The notes: generated by a model from the sequence alone, not told the origin. DNA of 64,000 nucleotides from Streptomyces sp. CB02009 (GCF_001905825.1 NZ_LIVV01000013.1:1-64000); one strand, 5' to 3'. Shown: positions 52,553-61,082, counted from the first letter of the stretch. Made by a program: numbers and translations.

Positions 52553-54166
52553 ATGAGCGGTAGTGCCGGACCGCGCGCGGGCAGGTTCTCCACCTGGACC
52601 ACGCGCCGCTGGCTGCAGGTGGGCGTGTCCGCTTCGCTGACGGTCCTGACGCTCCTCGGGCTCGCAGGGGCCTGGGTGCTGGGACGGACCGCCTCGCTCA
52701 GCGACGACCTGGTGAACGTCAGGTCGCCCGCCCTCAGCACCGCGTTCCGACTGGAGTCGGCGCTCCTCAACCAGGAGACGGGCATCCGCGGCTACGGACT
52801 CACGGGGGCCTCCGAGACCCTCGACCCCTATCGGCAGGGGCTGGCCGACCAGGCCACGTACACCGCGCGACTGCAGGAGCTGCTCCGCGGCGATCCTGAC
52901 GGTCTGAGGGATCTCCAGGCCGTGCAGGAGGCGTCGGAGAGCTGGCAGGAGCGGATCGCCCGCCCCATCGCCGCCGCCCCGGCCGGCTCGCCCTCTCCGC
53001 TGGCCGCCGGCCGGGCCACGGAGGGCAAGCAGAGGTTCGACGCGCTCCGCAGCGCCCTCGGCGGGCAGCAGGAGAGGCTGCGGACGGACCGGACGCGGGC
53101 CGCCGAGGACCTGGCGGCAACGATGACGCTGCGGAACTGGGTTTTCACCGCGATCGCGGCCGTCATCGCCGTCCTCGCGGTCCTGGTCTTCGAAGCCCTG
53201 CGCCGGGGGATCACGTCACCTCTGGAGCAGCTCGGCAGGGACGCCCGGATCATCGCCGGCGGCGATTTCGAGCACCCCATCACACCCACCGGTCCCGCCG
53301 ACCTGCGCCGGTTGAGCTCGGAGATCGACTTCATGCGCAGCCGTCTCGTACGCGAGCTGGCGTTCACCGAAGAGGCACGACGGCGTCTCGACGCGCAGTC
53401 GGCCGAGCTGCACCGCTCCAACGCCGAGCTGGAACAGTTCGCATACGTCGCTTCGCACGACCTGCAGGAGCCGCTGCGGAAGGTGTCGAGCTTCACCCAG
53501 CTCCTGCAGCGGCGCTACGGCGGCCAGCTCGACGACCGGGCCGACCAGTACATCGACTACGCGGTCGACGGCGCCAACCGCATGCAGGTCCTCATCAACG
53601 ACCTCCTCGACTTCTCCCGGGTCGGACGCGTCCACCGTGAGCTGGAGAGCGTCGACCTCGAGGGCGTCCACGAGCAGACGCTGTCCTCGCTGAGTGTGAG
53701 CATCGAGGAGACCGGCGCGTCCATCACCCATGACCCGCTGCCGTCACTGACCGCCGACAGCACCCAGCTGGGCATGCTGTGGCAGAACCTGATCGGCAAC
53801 GCCCTCAAGTTCCACCGCCCCGACACGGCACCGCGCATCCACGTCTCCGCCGAGCGGGACGGCGAGCTGTGGAGGTTCGCCGTCACCGACAACGGCATCG
53901 GCATCGCTCCGGAGTACGCCGAGAAGGTCTTCGTGATCTTCCAGCGGCTCCACACCAAGGACGCCTACAAGGGCAGCGGCATCGGACTCGCGATGTGCAA
54001 GAAGATCGTCGAGTTCCACGGCGGCACGATCGCCGTGGACCCCGATCACCATGACGGAGCCCGCATCACGTTCACCCTGGCGAGCACCCGGCCGGTGACG
54101 GAGGGTCCCCCGGCCCTCTCCACCACGCCGGCGGCGACCCGCGCAGACGAGGAGCAGGCGTCATGA
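52553..54166 (+). CDS. CHASE3-HAMP sensor histidine kinase (phytochrome-type HisKA)
   Basis: Membrane histidine kinase, 537 aa. ATG 52553 has GGAGGGG nine bases upstream. TM helix about 21-43, an extracytoplasmic CHASE3-like helical region about 44-192 (LNQETGIRGYGLTG), TM helix about 195-213, HAMP about 214-268, coiled coil, HisKA with His302 (YVASHDLQEPLRKV), and HATPase_c with LIGNALKFH (N box), DNGIGIAPEY (G1) and GSGIGLAMCKK (G2). The stop overlaps the start of the REC-phosphatase gene (ATGA). The DLQEPLR H-box is typical of kinases paired with small REC proteins. Confidence 0.94.
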   Translation: MSGSAGPRAGRFSTWTTRRWLQVGVSASLTVLTLLGLAGAWVLGRTASLSDDLVNVRSPALSTAFRLESALLNQETGIRGYGLTGASETLDPYRQGLADQATYTARLQELLRGDPDGLRDLQAVQEASESWQERIARPIAAAPAGSPSPLAAGRATEGKQRFDALRSALGGQQERLRTDRTRAAEDLAATMTLRNWVFTAIAAVIAVLAVLVFEALRRGITSPLEQLGRDARIIAGGDFEHPITPTGPADLRRLSSEIDFMRSRLVRELAFTEEARRRLDAQSAELHRSNAELEQFAYVASHDLQEPLRKVSSFTQLLQRRYGGQLDDRADQYIDYAVDGANRMQVLINDLLDFSRVGRVHRELESVDLEGVHEQTLSSLSVSIEETGASITHDPLPSLTADSTQLGMLWQNLIGNALKFHRPDTAPRIHVSAERDGELWRFAVTDNGIGIAPEYAEKVFVIFQRLHTKDAYKGSGIGLAMCKKIVEFHGGTIAVDPDHHDGARITFTLASTRPVTEGPPALSTTPAATRADEEQAS

Positions 54167-55455
54167 CCCTCTCCCACAGAGCCGGCCAGGGCGAGGCCGA
54201 AGCCGATCCCACGTACCGCATCCTTCTCATCGAGGACGACGCAGCCGATGCCCTGCTCGTCGAGGAGCTCCTGTACGACACCGGGCTCCGCTTCGAGCTG
54301 ACCACGCGGACGACCCTCGCCGACGCCCGTACCGAACTCGCCGCGCGGCCGATCGACTGCATCCTCCTCGACCTGCACCTGCCCGACATCTCGGGGACCG
54401 AGGCCGTCGCCGCCGTCCGCTCCATCGCCCCGCACACCGCCGTGATCGTCCTCACCGGCCTGTCCGAGAAACAGGCCGGCGCCGAGGCCATGACGGCCGG
54501 AGCCCAGGACTACCTCGTCAAGGGCCGGGTCGAGGCCGAGCTGCTCCACCGGACCCTGCGCTACGCCGTCTACCGCAGCGAGACCGAGCGCGCCGCCGCC
54601 CAGGCCCAGAAGGCCCGCCTGCGCGCCGAGGAGAACGCACGCCTGGAACGGCGGCTGCTGCCCCCGCCCATCCTCGGCACCTCCGCCGTCACCGTCACGA
54701 GCCGCTATCTGCCGGGTGCGGAGGGTGCCCTGCTGGGCGGGGACTTCCTCGACGTCGTCGAGGGCGACGACGGCCTGCTGCACGCCGTCGTCGGTGACGT
54801 GAGCGGACACGGCCCGGACGCCGCGGCCGTCGGCGTCTGCCTCCGCATCGCCTGGCGCTCCCTCGTCCTGGGAGGGCACCAGGGCCCGGAACTCCTGCGG
54901 CTGATGGAGCGCGTGCTGATCGCCGAGTGCGGCACCGACATGCTCTTCGCCACCTGCACGATCATCACCCTCGACCAGGAGGCGGCGACCGCCACCCTCC
55001 ACCTCGCCGGCCACCACCGCCCGCTCCTCACCACGGCCGAAGGCACCCGGGAGATACCGGCGACACACGGTACGGCTCTGGGCCTCGTCCCCGACCTCGG
55101 CGCCTGGACCGCCACGGTCGTCCCGCTGCCGCGTGCCGGAGCGCTGACGATCTACACCGACGGCCTCACCGAAGGCCACCACGGCTCCGGCCGTGACCGG
55201 CTCGGTGTGGAGGGCCTGCTGCAACTCATCCACGAGCTGTCTCCGAACGACCCGGCGACCCATCTCGACCACCTGATCAAGGAGGCCCGCACCCTCAACG
55301 CGGACCGGCACACGGACGACGTCGCCGTGCTCAGGCTCGACTGGAACATCGACGCCTGGAGCGCCCGCAACGACGTCGCCGACCCCTGTCTGTCACGTAC
55401 GACGGATCAGGCGTCCAGGGTCGGCCCGCCCGCGGACGAACCGACACTCGGGTAG
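54163..55455 (+). CDS. REC-SpoIIE (PP2C-type) phosphatase response regulator
   Basis: A 430-aa protein with an N-terminal receiver (about 17-130; LLIEDDAADA, phospho-acceptor Asp70 in ILLDLHLPD, Thr in VLTGLS, Lys in YLVKGR), a coiled-coil linker (about 135-165) and a SpoIIE phosphatase domain (about 175-400; GGDFLDVVEG, VGDVSGHGPDAA, LTIYTDGLTEGH, TDDVAVLRLDW). It is homologous in layout to RssB/RsbU-like output proteins. Phosphorylation by the coupled histidine kinase should control dephosphorylation of STAS anti-anti-sigma factors. A 25-residue polar tail follows the domain. Confidence 0.94.
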   Translation: MTLSHRAGQGEAEADPTYRILLIEDDAADALLVEELLYDTGLRFELTTRTTLADARTELAARPIDCILLDLHLPDISGTEAVAAVRSIAPHTAVIVLTGLSEKQAGAEAMTAGAQDYLVKGRVEAELLHRTLRYAVYRSETERAAAQAQKARLRAEENARLERRLLPPPILGTSAVTVTSRYLPGAEGALLGGDFLDVVEGDDGLLHAVVGDVSGHGPDAAAVGVCLRIAWRSLVLGGHQGPELLRLMERVLIAECGTDMLFATCTIITLDQEAATATLHLAGHHRPLLTTAEGTREIPATHGTALGLVPDLGAWTATVVPLPRAGALTIYTDGLTEGHHGSGRDRLGVEGLLQLIHELSPNDPATHLDHLIKEARTLNADRHTDDVAVLRLDWNIDAWSARNDVADPCLSRTTDQASRVGPPADEPTLG

Positions 55456-55621
55456 GAGGCCGTAGGGGCTGTACGGGTTCACCCCCGCTCCGCGGGCGCC
55501 GTTGCCGATCCCGGGTCGCAAGGGGCGTGGAAGGAATCATGGGCAAGGCCGCGGTGTGAGAGTCCGGAACCGGGGTAGACGACCGCCCGGACAGGTACGA
55601 GATCAGGGCGAGGGGGACCGA

Positions 55622-56083
55622 GTGGAGCTGGTGGCCAGGGCTGCGGAGCGGCTGCTGACGGACGAGGTCGTGTCGGTCTCCGGCCTGTTCGAGGGCAGTG
55701 AGGACATCGCGGTCGCGCGCGATCTGGCCGGCGACTTCCTGGCCGATGCGCAGGCGGTGCACGGGCTGACGGTGTCCGAGACGGCCAGAGGCGCGGTCGA
55801 GCTGGTAGTCAGCGAGCTGGTCACCAACGCCCGGAAGTACGCGCCGGGCCCCTGCCTGCTGACCCTGGAGATCGCCGGCGGTGCGGTCGAGGTGTCGGTC
55901 TGGGACAGCAGCCCCACGCTCCCGGTTCTCATGGGTCCCGACCCGACACGGATCGGCCGGCACGGGCTGGAGATCGTGATGGCCCTCGGGCAGAGTCTGT
56001 CCCTCCACCGTGAACCCGTCGGCAAGCGCGTCACCGCGGTCATCCCCCTGGCCGACGACACCGCTACCGGCTGCCCGCTCTGA
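55622..56083 (+). CDS. HATPase anti-sigma-type serine kinase (RsbW-like) 1
   Basis: A 153-aa GHKL ATPase. GTG 55622 has GAGGGGG five bases upstream. The N box is VSELVTNARKYAPGP, the G1-like box VWDSSPTLP and the G2-like box GRHGLEIVMALG. Such proteins act as anti-sigma factors or kinases of STAS proteins in Streptomyces. It follows the REC-phosphatase gene and is a close paralogue of 58082-58546. Confidence 0.9.
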   Translation: MELVARAAERLLTDEVVSVSGLFEGSEDIAVARDLAGDFLADAQAVHGLTVSETARGAVELVVSELVTNARKYAPGPCLLTLEIAGGAVEVSVWDSSPTLPVLMGPDPTRIGRHGLEIVMALGQSLSLHREPVGKRVTAVIPLADDTATGCPL

Positions 56084-56274
56084 CACAGACGGCCCCTCGG
56101 CAGCCGCCGACCCGCAGTGCGAGCCTCGGTGGGACCCGCTGTCGGGCTCGACGGAGATTGTGCCAGGCTCGACGGCCATGTGGACAGCCGAGTCCGTCGT
56201 GTCGGTCGTGGTGGTGGAACTTCCCGGTGTGGCGAAGGCGTTAGCACGATGATGCGTCTCCAACGAGGGACGAC

Positions 56275-56853
56275 GTGGCTGAAGCCGAGGTGGCACGAGT
56301 GGCGATGTGGGATCGGATCAAGGACCAGGCGACCAGAGGTCTGCAGCAGGCCCAAGGGGCGCGCGGCGGCTCCGGCGGCCATGGGCCTGCTGGCGCACGG
56401 TCCGGGGGTACTTCCAGGGCCGAGCTCGTGAGCGCGCTGAAGTCGCAGCTCACATCGCTGAAGACGGAGCTGAAGAGCGGCGCTTTCCGGGACGCCAGCA
56501 TGGCCATGTGCGCGTTGGTGGCCGCCGCTGACGGACGGGTCGACCCGGCCGAGCGTCAGCACGTCGAGTCGCTCATCCTCACCAATGACGTCCTTCAGAA
56601 CTTCCCCACCGACCAGCTCCGCCAGCGTTTCAACAAGCACGTCGACCAGCTTTCGGCCGGCTTCGTCATGGGCAAGGCGACAGTGCTTCAGGAGGTTGTC
56701 AAGGTGGCGAAGAAGCCCACCGAGGCACGGGCTGTCATCCAGACCGGCATCGTGATCGCGGGTGCGGACGGATACATCGATCCTGCCGAGGAGCAGATCA
56801 TCCGCGAGGCGTGTGGTGCGCTTGGTCTGTCAGCGGCGGAGTTCGGCATCTGA
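56275..56853 (+). CDS. TerB-family tellurite-resistance-like protein
   Basis: A 192-aa cytosolic protein. GTG 56275 follows GAGGGA; ATG 56305 (MWDRIKDQ) is an alternative start. After a Gly-rich linker the TerB domain (about 60-190) shows ALVAAADGRVDPAERQHVES and VIAGADGYIDPAEEQIIREA, two acidic metal-binding helices-loop-helix units. TerB proteins belong to Ca-dependent stress systems together with TerD-type proteins, none of which is seen here. The 3' end overlaps the convergent frameshifted gene by 24 bases. Confidence 0.9.
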   Translation: MAEAEVARVAMWDRIKDQATRGLQQAQGARGGSGGHGPAGARSGGTSRAELVSALKSQLTSLKTELKSGAFRDASMAMCALVAAADGRVDPAERQHVESLILTNDVLQNFPTDQLRQRFNKHVDQLSAGFVMGKATVLQEVVKVAKKPTEARAVIQTGIVIAGADGYIDPAEEQIIREACGALGLSAAEFGI

Positions 56854-57616
56854 CCTGCTGACCTGCTGTCCTGGGAAAGAAACACATGGCCGAGCCCCTC
56901 CGCCGACCCGCCGACCGCCGGTCCAGCGCAGGCGGGCTGGGGAAAGGTCGTAGGGCATCCTGCCCGTGGCTTCGAGCACGCTCATGGAGTCGCCCCCCGG
57001 CCTGCCGGGGTTGCGGTCCGCCTCGTGCTCGCCGTCCACGGGGTGCAAAGCGTCCCAAGCGTCGAAGAGGACATCGTCGTCCTCGTCCGTGCCGGACTCC
57101 TCGATCACGGCCTGGAGGGCGCGTTCGAAGGCGGCGCTCGACGGCCACTTGAGTCACGCGTGGATCATCGACGGCGACCCTGTCGTCCAGGGCCTCCTCA
57201 GCCTCATCGAGTCGCTCGGACTCCTCCCGCAGAGCGGTGTGTGCGGCCGGGGCGATGAATCGAGTGGCCTGGACGGCCGTGCCGAGCGGGCCGAGGATCC
57301 GTTCGGTGACCAGCAGCGTGTCCAGGTCTGCCTGACGCGGGGAGTCTGAGGGCAGGTTCACGAGACGTCGGGTGACGAAGTCGGAGTGCAGGCCCATCCG
57401 TCTGGCTTCGGTACGCGTCCGCTGCACGGCGGTCCGTCGCCGCCACAGTCCCCTCTCCTGCTCGGCAAGCGTTCCCTCCAGCCGCTCCAGGATGCCCGCG
57501 ATGGCTTCCGCGCTGTCCGCACCGGCGGAACTTGTGCCGTGGGTGAAGGCGTCACGGATGTGGTCCCGGGCGATCCTTGCGTCGGTCATCCTGCGGATCC
57601 ACAGCAGACGGATCAT
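56830..57616 (-). pseudogene. Frameshifted hypothetical gene
   Basis: Two overlapping frames look like one broken gene. The 5' part, from ATG 57616 or 57589 (MTDARIARDH) to about 57150, encodes a helical protein (ILERLEGTLAEQERGLWRRR, ALREESERLDEAEEALDDRV). The apparent continuation lies in the next frame (about 57150-56830: SSAAFERALQAVIEESGTDE, DDDVLFDAWDALHPVDG). A one- or two-base indel near 57145-57160 would restore a protein of about 250 aa. In the original frame the sequence after it becomes Arg-rich and nonsensical. Either a true mutation or a sequencing error. Function unknown. Confidence 0.6.
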
Positions 57617-57679
57617 GTGTCCGGAATGTGGCTGTCCACCGCACGCAGTGGAGGTCGTCGCGTTCCTCGACGGCGCCTG

Positions 57680-57913
57680 TCAGGGGCGGAGGGCGTCTTC
57701 GAGGCCGCTTGAGTCCGGGAAAGACACGCCTTCCAGATCCGCAACCACGTATGGTGGCAGATCCGGGCTGTCCCCGTGCAGCAGTGCGTCCTGCGGGATG
57801 TCTTTGGTGGTGTGGTCGATCTCTCCTTGAAGGGACACGATGCGAACGTCGCCGACCATGCGGTGTGTGGCGGACGGGCGCCCGGCTCGGTCTGCTGTGC
57901 CGTTGCTGGTCAT
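57680..57913 (-). CDS. Truncated STAS (anti-anti-sigma) protein
   Basis: A 77-aa protein with the first half of a STAS domain: VRIVSLQGEIDHTT, VVADLEGVSFPDSSGLE. The phosphorylatable serine region DSSG is intact, but the protein stops six residues later, losing the second half (usual STAS length is about 100-110 aa). No continuation was found in other frames. It may be a remnant. It lies upstream of the frameshifted gene on the same strand, so a local decay event is likely. Confidence 0.6.
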   Translation of the reverse strand: MTSNGTADRAGRPSATHRMVGDVRIVSLQGEIDHTTKDIPQDALLHGDSPDLPPYVVADLEGVSFPDSSGLEDALRP

Positions 57914-58081
57914 GGACTCCTCAACTCCGCCCAGGCTCGCCTGGTGGGACGCGTGCGCGGACGATTGTGCCCCGCCTGAGTGACCCCTGGATGTACCCGG
58001 ACAGCTCCATGGGCGGCTTGTGGCGATTTAAGGATCATCCGTGCGGGTAGCTGCGTCGCGTGGACGGGAAGGACGAAATCA

Positions 58082-58546
58082 GTGAAATCCCACACCGGCG
58101 GTGACAGCGATGACCAGCCTCCCTCCGACGGCTGCCTGATGCGCGCCGGCTACGCCCTGGACAACGGCGGGGGCTGTATCGCCGACGCCCGCCGTCACGT
58201 CGCCGCCTTCCTGGACCGAGCCCGCACCGAGCACCTTCTGCACGTGTCGCAGCGGACGCGGGAACTGGCCCAGCTGGTAGCCAGCGAACTGGTGACCAAC
58301 GCCCACAAGTACGCCCCCGGCCCCGTCCTGATGGAGCTGCGCGTCAGTGCCGACCGGGTGGACGTCGTGGTGTGGGACAGCGATCCGGTCATCCCCGCCG
58401 CCCGGAGTGCTGACCCGGGGCGTGTCGGGCAGCACGGCATGGAGATCATCAAGGCGGTCGCCGAGGAACTGTTCATCGAACGGGAAGCCATCGGCAAGCG
58501 CATCACTGCTCGCCTTGCCCTGGCCGACACCCCGAGCCTGGCCTAG
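58082..58546 (+). CDS. HATPase anti-sigma-type serine kinase (RsbW-like) 2
   Basis: A 154-aa GHKL ATPase. GTG 58082 has GGGAAGGA eight bases upstream. N box ASELVTNAHKYAPGP, G1 VVWDSDPVIP, G2 GQHGMEIIKAVAEE. About half identical by eye to 55622-56083, so one is a duplicate of the other. Likely partner: the STAS proteins at 57680 and 58961. Confidence 0.9.
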   Translation: MKSHTGGDSDDQPPSDGCLMRAGYALDNGGGCIADARRHVAAFLDRARTEHLLHVSQRTRELAQLVASELVTNAHKYAPGPVLMELRVSADRVDVVVWDSDPVIPAARSADPGRVGQHGMEIIKAVAEELFIEREAIGKRITARLALADTPSLA

Positions 58547-58960
58547 CAGCGGGGGATGACACCGGCCGCCGCTGTTCGAGCGGCCCCGTACGTACTACCA
58601 GCCCTGCGCCGCCCCTGACATCGACAGGGCGACCGTCGCAACCGTGCCGATCCGTGTCAGGAAGCCTGCCCACCGACCGCGTCTCAGCCGGGGTGACAAG
58701 GAAGCGATCCGCCTCCCACTGGCTGGATTCTTGTCTTACGGCAACCGTTGTGGCCTGTTTACTGTTTGGCGTATGCGGGTGAGTGTGGGACCCTCCAAGG
58801 ACAAGAGACCGGCTGCCATTTCACCTCGGCCGCCTTTGGGATGTGGGAGTTGCCCCCACTCCGGGCACCTGGATCCCGCCATCGTCGTCCACCCCCTTCT
58901 TCCAAGACGGGGGCGCTGCGTCTGTGGGCTCATCAACCCCCGGAAGGGGGCGTGCCCAGC
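58547..58960 (+). other. Non-coding leader before the STAS gene
   Basis: No convincing gene. The frame of the following STAS gene stays open back to 58748 but has no start with a ribosome site. Around 58735-58790 the sequence is less GC-rich (GTTTACTGTTTGG) and may hold the promoter. At 58937-58950, CCCCC and GGGGG flank GGAA, so the GGAAGGGGG ribosome site can be paired in a small hairpin. Confidence 0.45.
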
Positions 58961-59308
58961 ATGAACATCACCACCACGATCACCGGCACCACCGCCTGCC
59001 TCAGCCCGCACGGGGAGATCGACTTCCACGCCCTGCCCCCGCTGCACTCAGCTGTGAACCGGCTGCCTTCCCACGTCACCGACCTGCTGTGGGACCTGGA
59101 GCACCTGACGTTCACCGACGTCGCCGGCCTGCACCTGCTGTTCGGCGCCGCGCCTTACGGCCACCCGCGCTACCAGACGACCGTGACGAACCTGCGCGAT
59201 CAGCCCCTGCAGCTCCTGCTCATCGCTGCCGACCTGTTCCCCGCAGCCTATGACGTCTCCCGCCTGATCCCCCACACTCCCGCCGGCCTCGCAGCCCCGA
59301 GGACCTGA
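58961..59308 (+). CDS. STAS-domain anti-anti-sigma protein
   Basis: A 115-aa STAS protein. ATG 58961 has GGAAGGGGG about ten bases upstream. Pattern: TTACLSPHGEIDFHALPPLH, LLWDLEHLTFTDVAGLHLLF. The position usually holding a phosphorylatable Ser or Thr (xDSSG) reads TDVAG, so the standard phospho-site is absent. It follows HATPase 2 and may bind it. Transcription is ended by two strong hairpins downstream. Confidence 0.85.
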   Translation: MNITTTITGTTACLSPHGEIDFHALPPLHSAVNRLPSHVTDLLWDLEHLTFTDVAGLHLLFGAAPYGHPRYQTTVTNLRDQPLQLLLIAADLFPAAYDVSRLIPHTPAGLAAPRT

Positions 59309-59446
59309 GCTCCCGGGGCGGGCTCGCTCGCCAGCAGGGCCTGCTCCGTCCGGCGGTCGCCTTCTCTCCGGAGTCCTGGTCGGCCCGGGGTGTGGGATCC
59401 GGTCTGCGGGGCACGCGGGTGACGAGCGCTTGACAGCGCTTCGGGC

Positions 59447-59480
59447 AGAGCCTGCCGGCCTCCCCCCTCCGGCAGGCTCT
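59447..59480. terminator. Terminator hairpin 1
   Basis: AGAGCCTGCCGG (59447-59458) is perfectly complementary to CCGGCAGGCTCT (59469-59480), with a ten-base C-rich loop. Confidence 0.7.
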
Positions 59481-59490
59481 CGGGTGGAGA

Positions 59491-59522
59491 AACGGCCCGC
59501 ACCGGATCCGGTGCGGGCCGTT
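59491..59522. terminator. Terminator hairpin 2 (32-base perfect palindrome)
   Basis: AACGGCCCGCACCGGA and its exact inverse are joined without spacer, giving a 32-base palindrome with A/T ends that could terminate both convergent transcripts. Confidence 0.8.
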
Positions 59523-59690
59523 CGCCCTGCGGAGCCGGAAGCGCCCATCCGACAGTCAGGCGTGCCAGGAGCCCGACCGGCGTATCGGTGACGGTGTCAT
59601 AGCCGAATCCCCAGGGCGGCTTGGCGGGATCCAGCTGTACGACGTGCCGACGGTGCCACCACCGAGCGCACCAGCCGCCTCCCGCAGTCC

Positions 59691-60242
59691 TCAGACGGAC
59701 GGGGTGCCGGTCACGGGCCCGCACATGAGGTTGCCGGGCTCCCCTGGATCGTCACTGATCCAGAACTGTGTCCACAACGCGGCGAACTCGGGCCTGCTGA
59801 GGTAGCCGTCGCCGTCCTGGTCGAGCCGGTCGAAGACATCCCCCGTCGGGATGGACCGGCCGTGCCAGGTGTTGATCAGCTGCTTATGCTCGCCCCGGGA
59901 GATCCTGCTGTCCCCGTTCTCGTCGATTGCGTCGAAGATGGTGTCCGCGGTCGCCGTGACCGCCTGCGGCATCGACGGAAGGCGATCCACCACCGCCATC
60001 AATTCGGCCATCCCGATCCGCTGCACACGGCCTCCGTCGCCGCTGGTTGACAGGTGCTCCCACCAGCTCATCATCACGGTGCGCACACGCGAGGCGAGTT
60101 CCGGCTCGGCGGCCACCCGCGGAAGCTGCTCCCACCGCTCCGCGAGCGCCTCGAAGTCCGATCCCTCCAGGTAGCCGTTCCCGTCCGTGTCGAATGCCTC
60201 GAACATCGCCTGGACCTTCGCGTGCTGAAACCCGCTGGCCAC
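59691..60242 (-). CDS. EF-hand calcium-binding protein (calerythrin-like)
   Basis: A 183-aa soluble protein. GTG 60242 has GAGGAGG six bases upstream; the longer upstream frame is unsupported. Three good EF-hand loops, DTDGNGYLEGSDFE (about 22-35), DENGDSRISRGEHK (about 105-118) and DQDGDGYLSRPEFA (about 141-154), plus a degenerate second one (about 62-75), as in calerythrin and other four-EF-hand prokaryotic calcium buffers or sensors. Binding residues at positions 1, 3, 5 and 12 are present in the three good loops. Confidence 0.93.
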   Translation of the reverse strand: MASGFQHAKVQAMFEAFDTDGNGYLEGSDFEALAERWEQLPRVAAEPELASRVRTVMMSWWEHLSTSGDGGRVQRIGMAELMAVVDRLPSMPQAVTATADTIFDAIDENGDSRISRGEHKQLINTWHGRSIPTGDVFDRLDQDGDGYLSRPEFAALWTQFWISDDPGEPGNLMCGPVTGTPSV

Positions 60243-60566
60243 GACAGACCTCCTCATCAAGGGTGCTGCCTGCACACTGCCCACCTCGGCAGGCGTCCCA
60301 ACGGCGCACAGGATCGTCGCGCTGCGGCAACACGCTTCCGCACGCCGGTTTCGCGCCCGCCCGGTCGACACGACGAACCGCCCGGCAGTATGAGTGACGA
60401 GGACGCGGGGCCGGAGGAGTGGCCGGTAACGGTGTGGGTGCCGGTGGAGGCCGCGATGGAGGCGGTCATCGGTCGCAGCAGCGCCGCGTGAGCAGCGCCG
60501 GAGAAGACCGGCGGTGAGGTCCACGTACTAGGTGAGGAGACGGCACCCAGCGGGCACACCTGTCCC
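60243..60566 (+). other. Gap before the TspO gene
   Basis: No convincing gene in 324 bases. A 33-codon frame at 60390-60491 (MSDEDAGPEEWPVTVW...) has no ribosome site and is only a weak small-protein candidate. A GC-rich region follows; a promoter for the pigment operon probably lies in 60495-60560 (CTAGGTGAGGAG) but no strong hexamers were identified. Confidence 0.4.
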
Positions 60567-61082
60567 ATGCGAATCGCGAGGGACACCACCCACCCGACCT
60601 CGAGAACCGAGCGGGTTCGCCGGTATGCGGTGTCCGCGATCGCGGTGGCGGCAGCGGCTGCCGCCGGATCGAGAGCCGTGGAGCCGAACACCGAGTGGTA
60701 CCGGTCTCTGCGCCTGCCCGCCTGGCAGCCGCCGCCCTGGGCCTTCGGAGCGGTCTGGACACCGTTGTACGCCTCGCTGGCGTTCGCCGGCGGACACGCT
60801 TCGGGCCGCATTCAGGGGCGAGACCGGCAGCGGTTCCTCGCGAGCCTGGGAACGAACCTGGCGCTCAACGCCGGCTGGAACTGGCTGTTCTTCCGGCTGA
60901 GGAATCCGTGGGCCGCACTCGTCGGAACGGTGCTCCTGGACGTCAGCAACGTGCAGCTGATCCGCCGGACCACGCGGAGTGATCGCACGGCCGCCCGTGC
61001 GCTGTGGCCCTACGCCGCATGGTGCCTCTTCGCCACCGGTCTGAACGCCTCCATCGCCCACCGCAACCCCTCGCGGGCGTGA
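60567..61082 (+). CDS. TspO/MBR family tryptophan-rich membrane protein (CrtK-type)
   Basis: A 171-aa membrane protein with five predicted helices. The motif WYRSLRLPAWQPPPWAFGA and WTPLYASLAFAGG are the TspO signature; LNAGWNWLFFRLRNPWAAL is another conserved block. TspO proteins bind tetrapyrroles and, as CrtK in Rhodobacter, influence carotenoid and bacteriochlorophyll gene expression. It is directly upstream of crtY and crtU, supporting a link with carotenoid synthesis. A basic N-terminal 18-residue extension precedes the first helix; ATG 60567 lacks a clear ribosome site. Confidence 0.92.
   Translation: MRIARDTTHPTSRTERVRRYAVSAIAVAAAAAAGSRAVEPNTEWYRSLRLPAWQPPPWAFGAVWTPLYASLAFAGGHASGRIQGRDRQRFLASLGTNLALNAGWNWLFFRLRNPWAALVGTVLLDVSNVQLIRRTTRSDRTAARALWPYAAWCLFATGLNASIAHRNPSRA

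Larger units (their letters stand above)
59309..59690. other. Gap between convergent STAS and EF-hand genes
   Basis: No gene in 382 bases; the centre holds two strong hairpins (59447-59480 and 59491-59522). The rest is GC-rich sequence without credible start codons. Confidence 0.6.

Noticed and set aside
50893..52785. Single 630-codon minus-strand gene
   Set aside because: Only the last 178 codons look coding. The remainder runs opposite the histidine kinase start or overlaps the HTH-REC gene in another frame.
60390..60491. 33-codon gene starting MSDEDAGPEEW
   Set aside because: No ribosome site, no recognisable motif, and located in a GC-rich gap; kept only as a weak possibility in the gap description.
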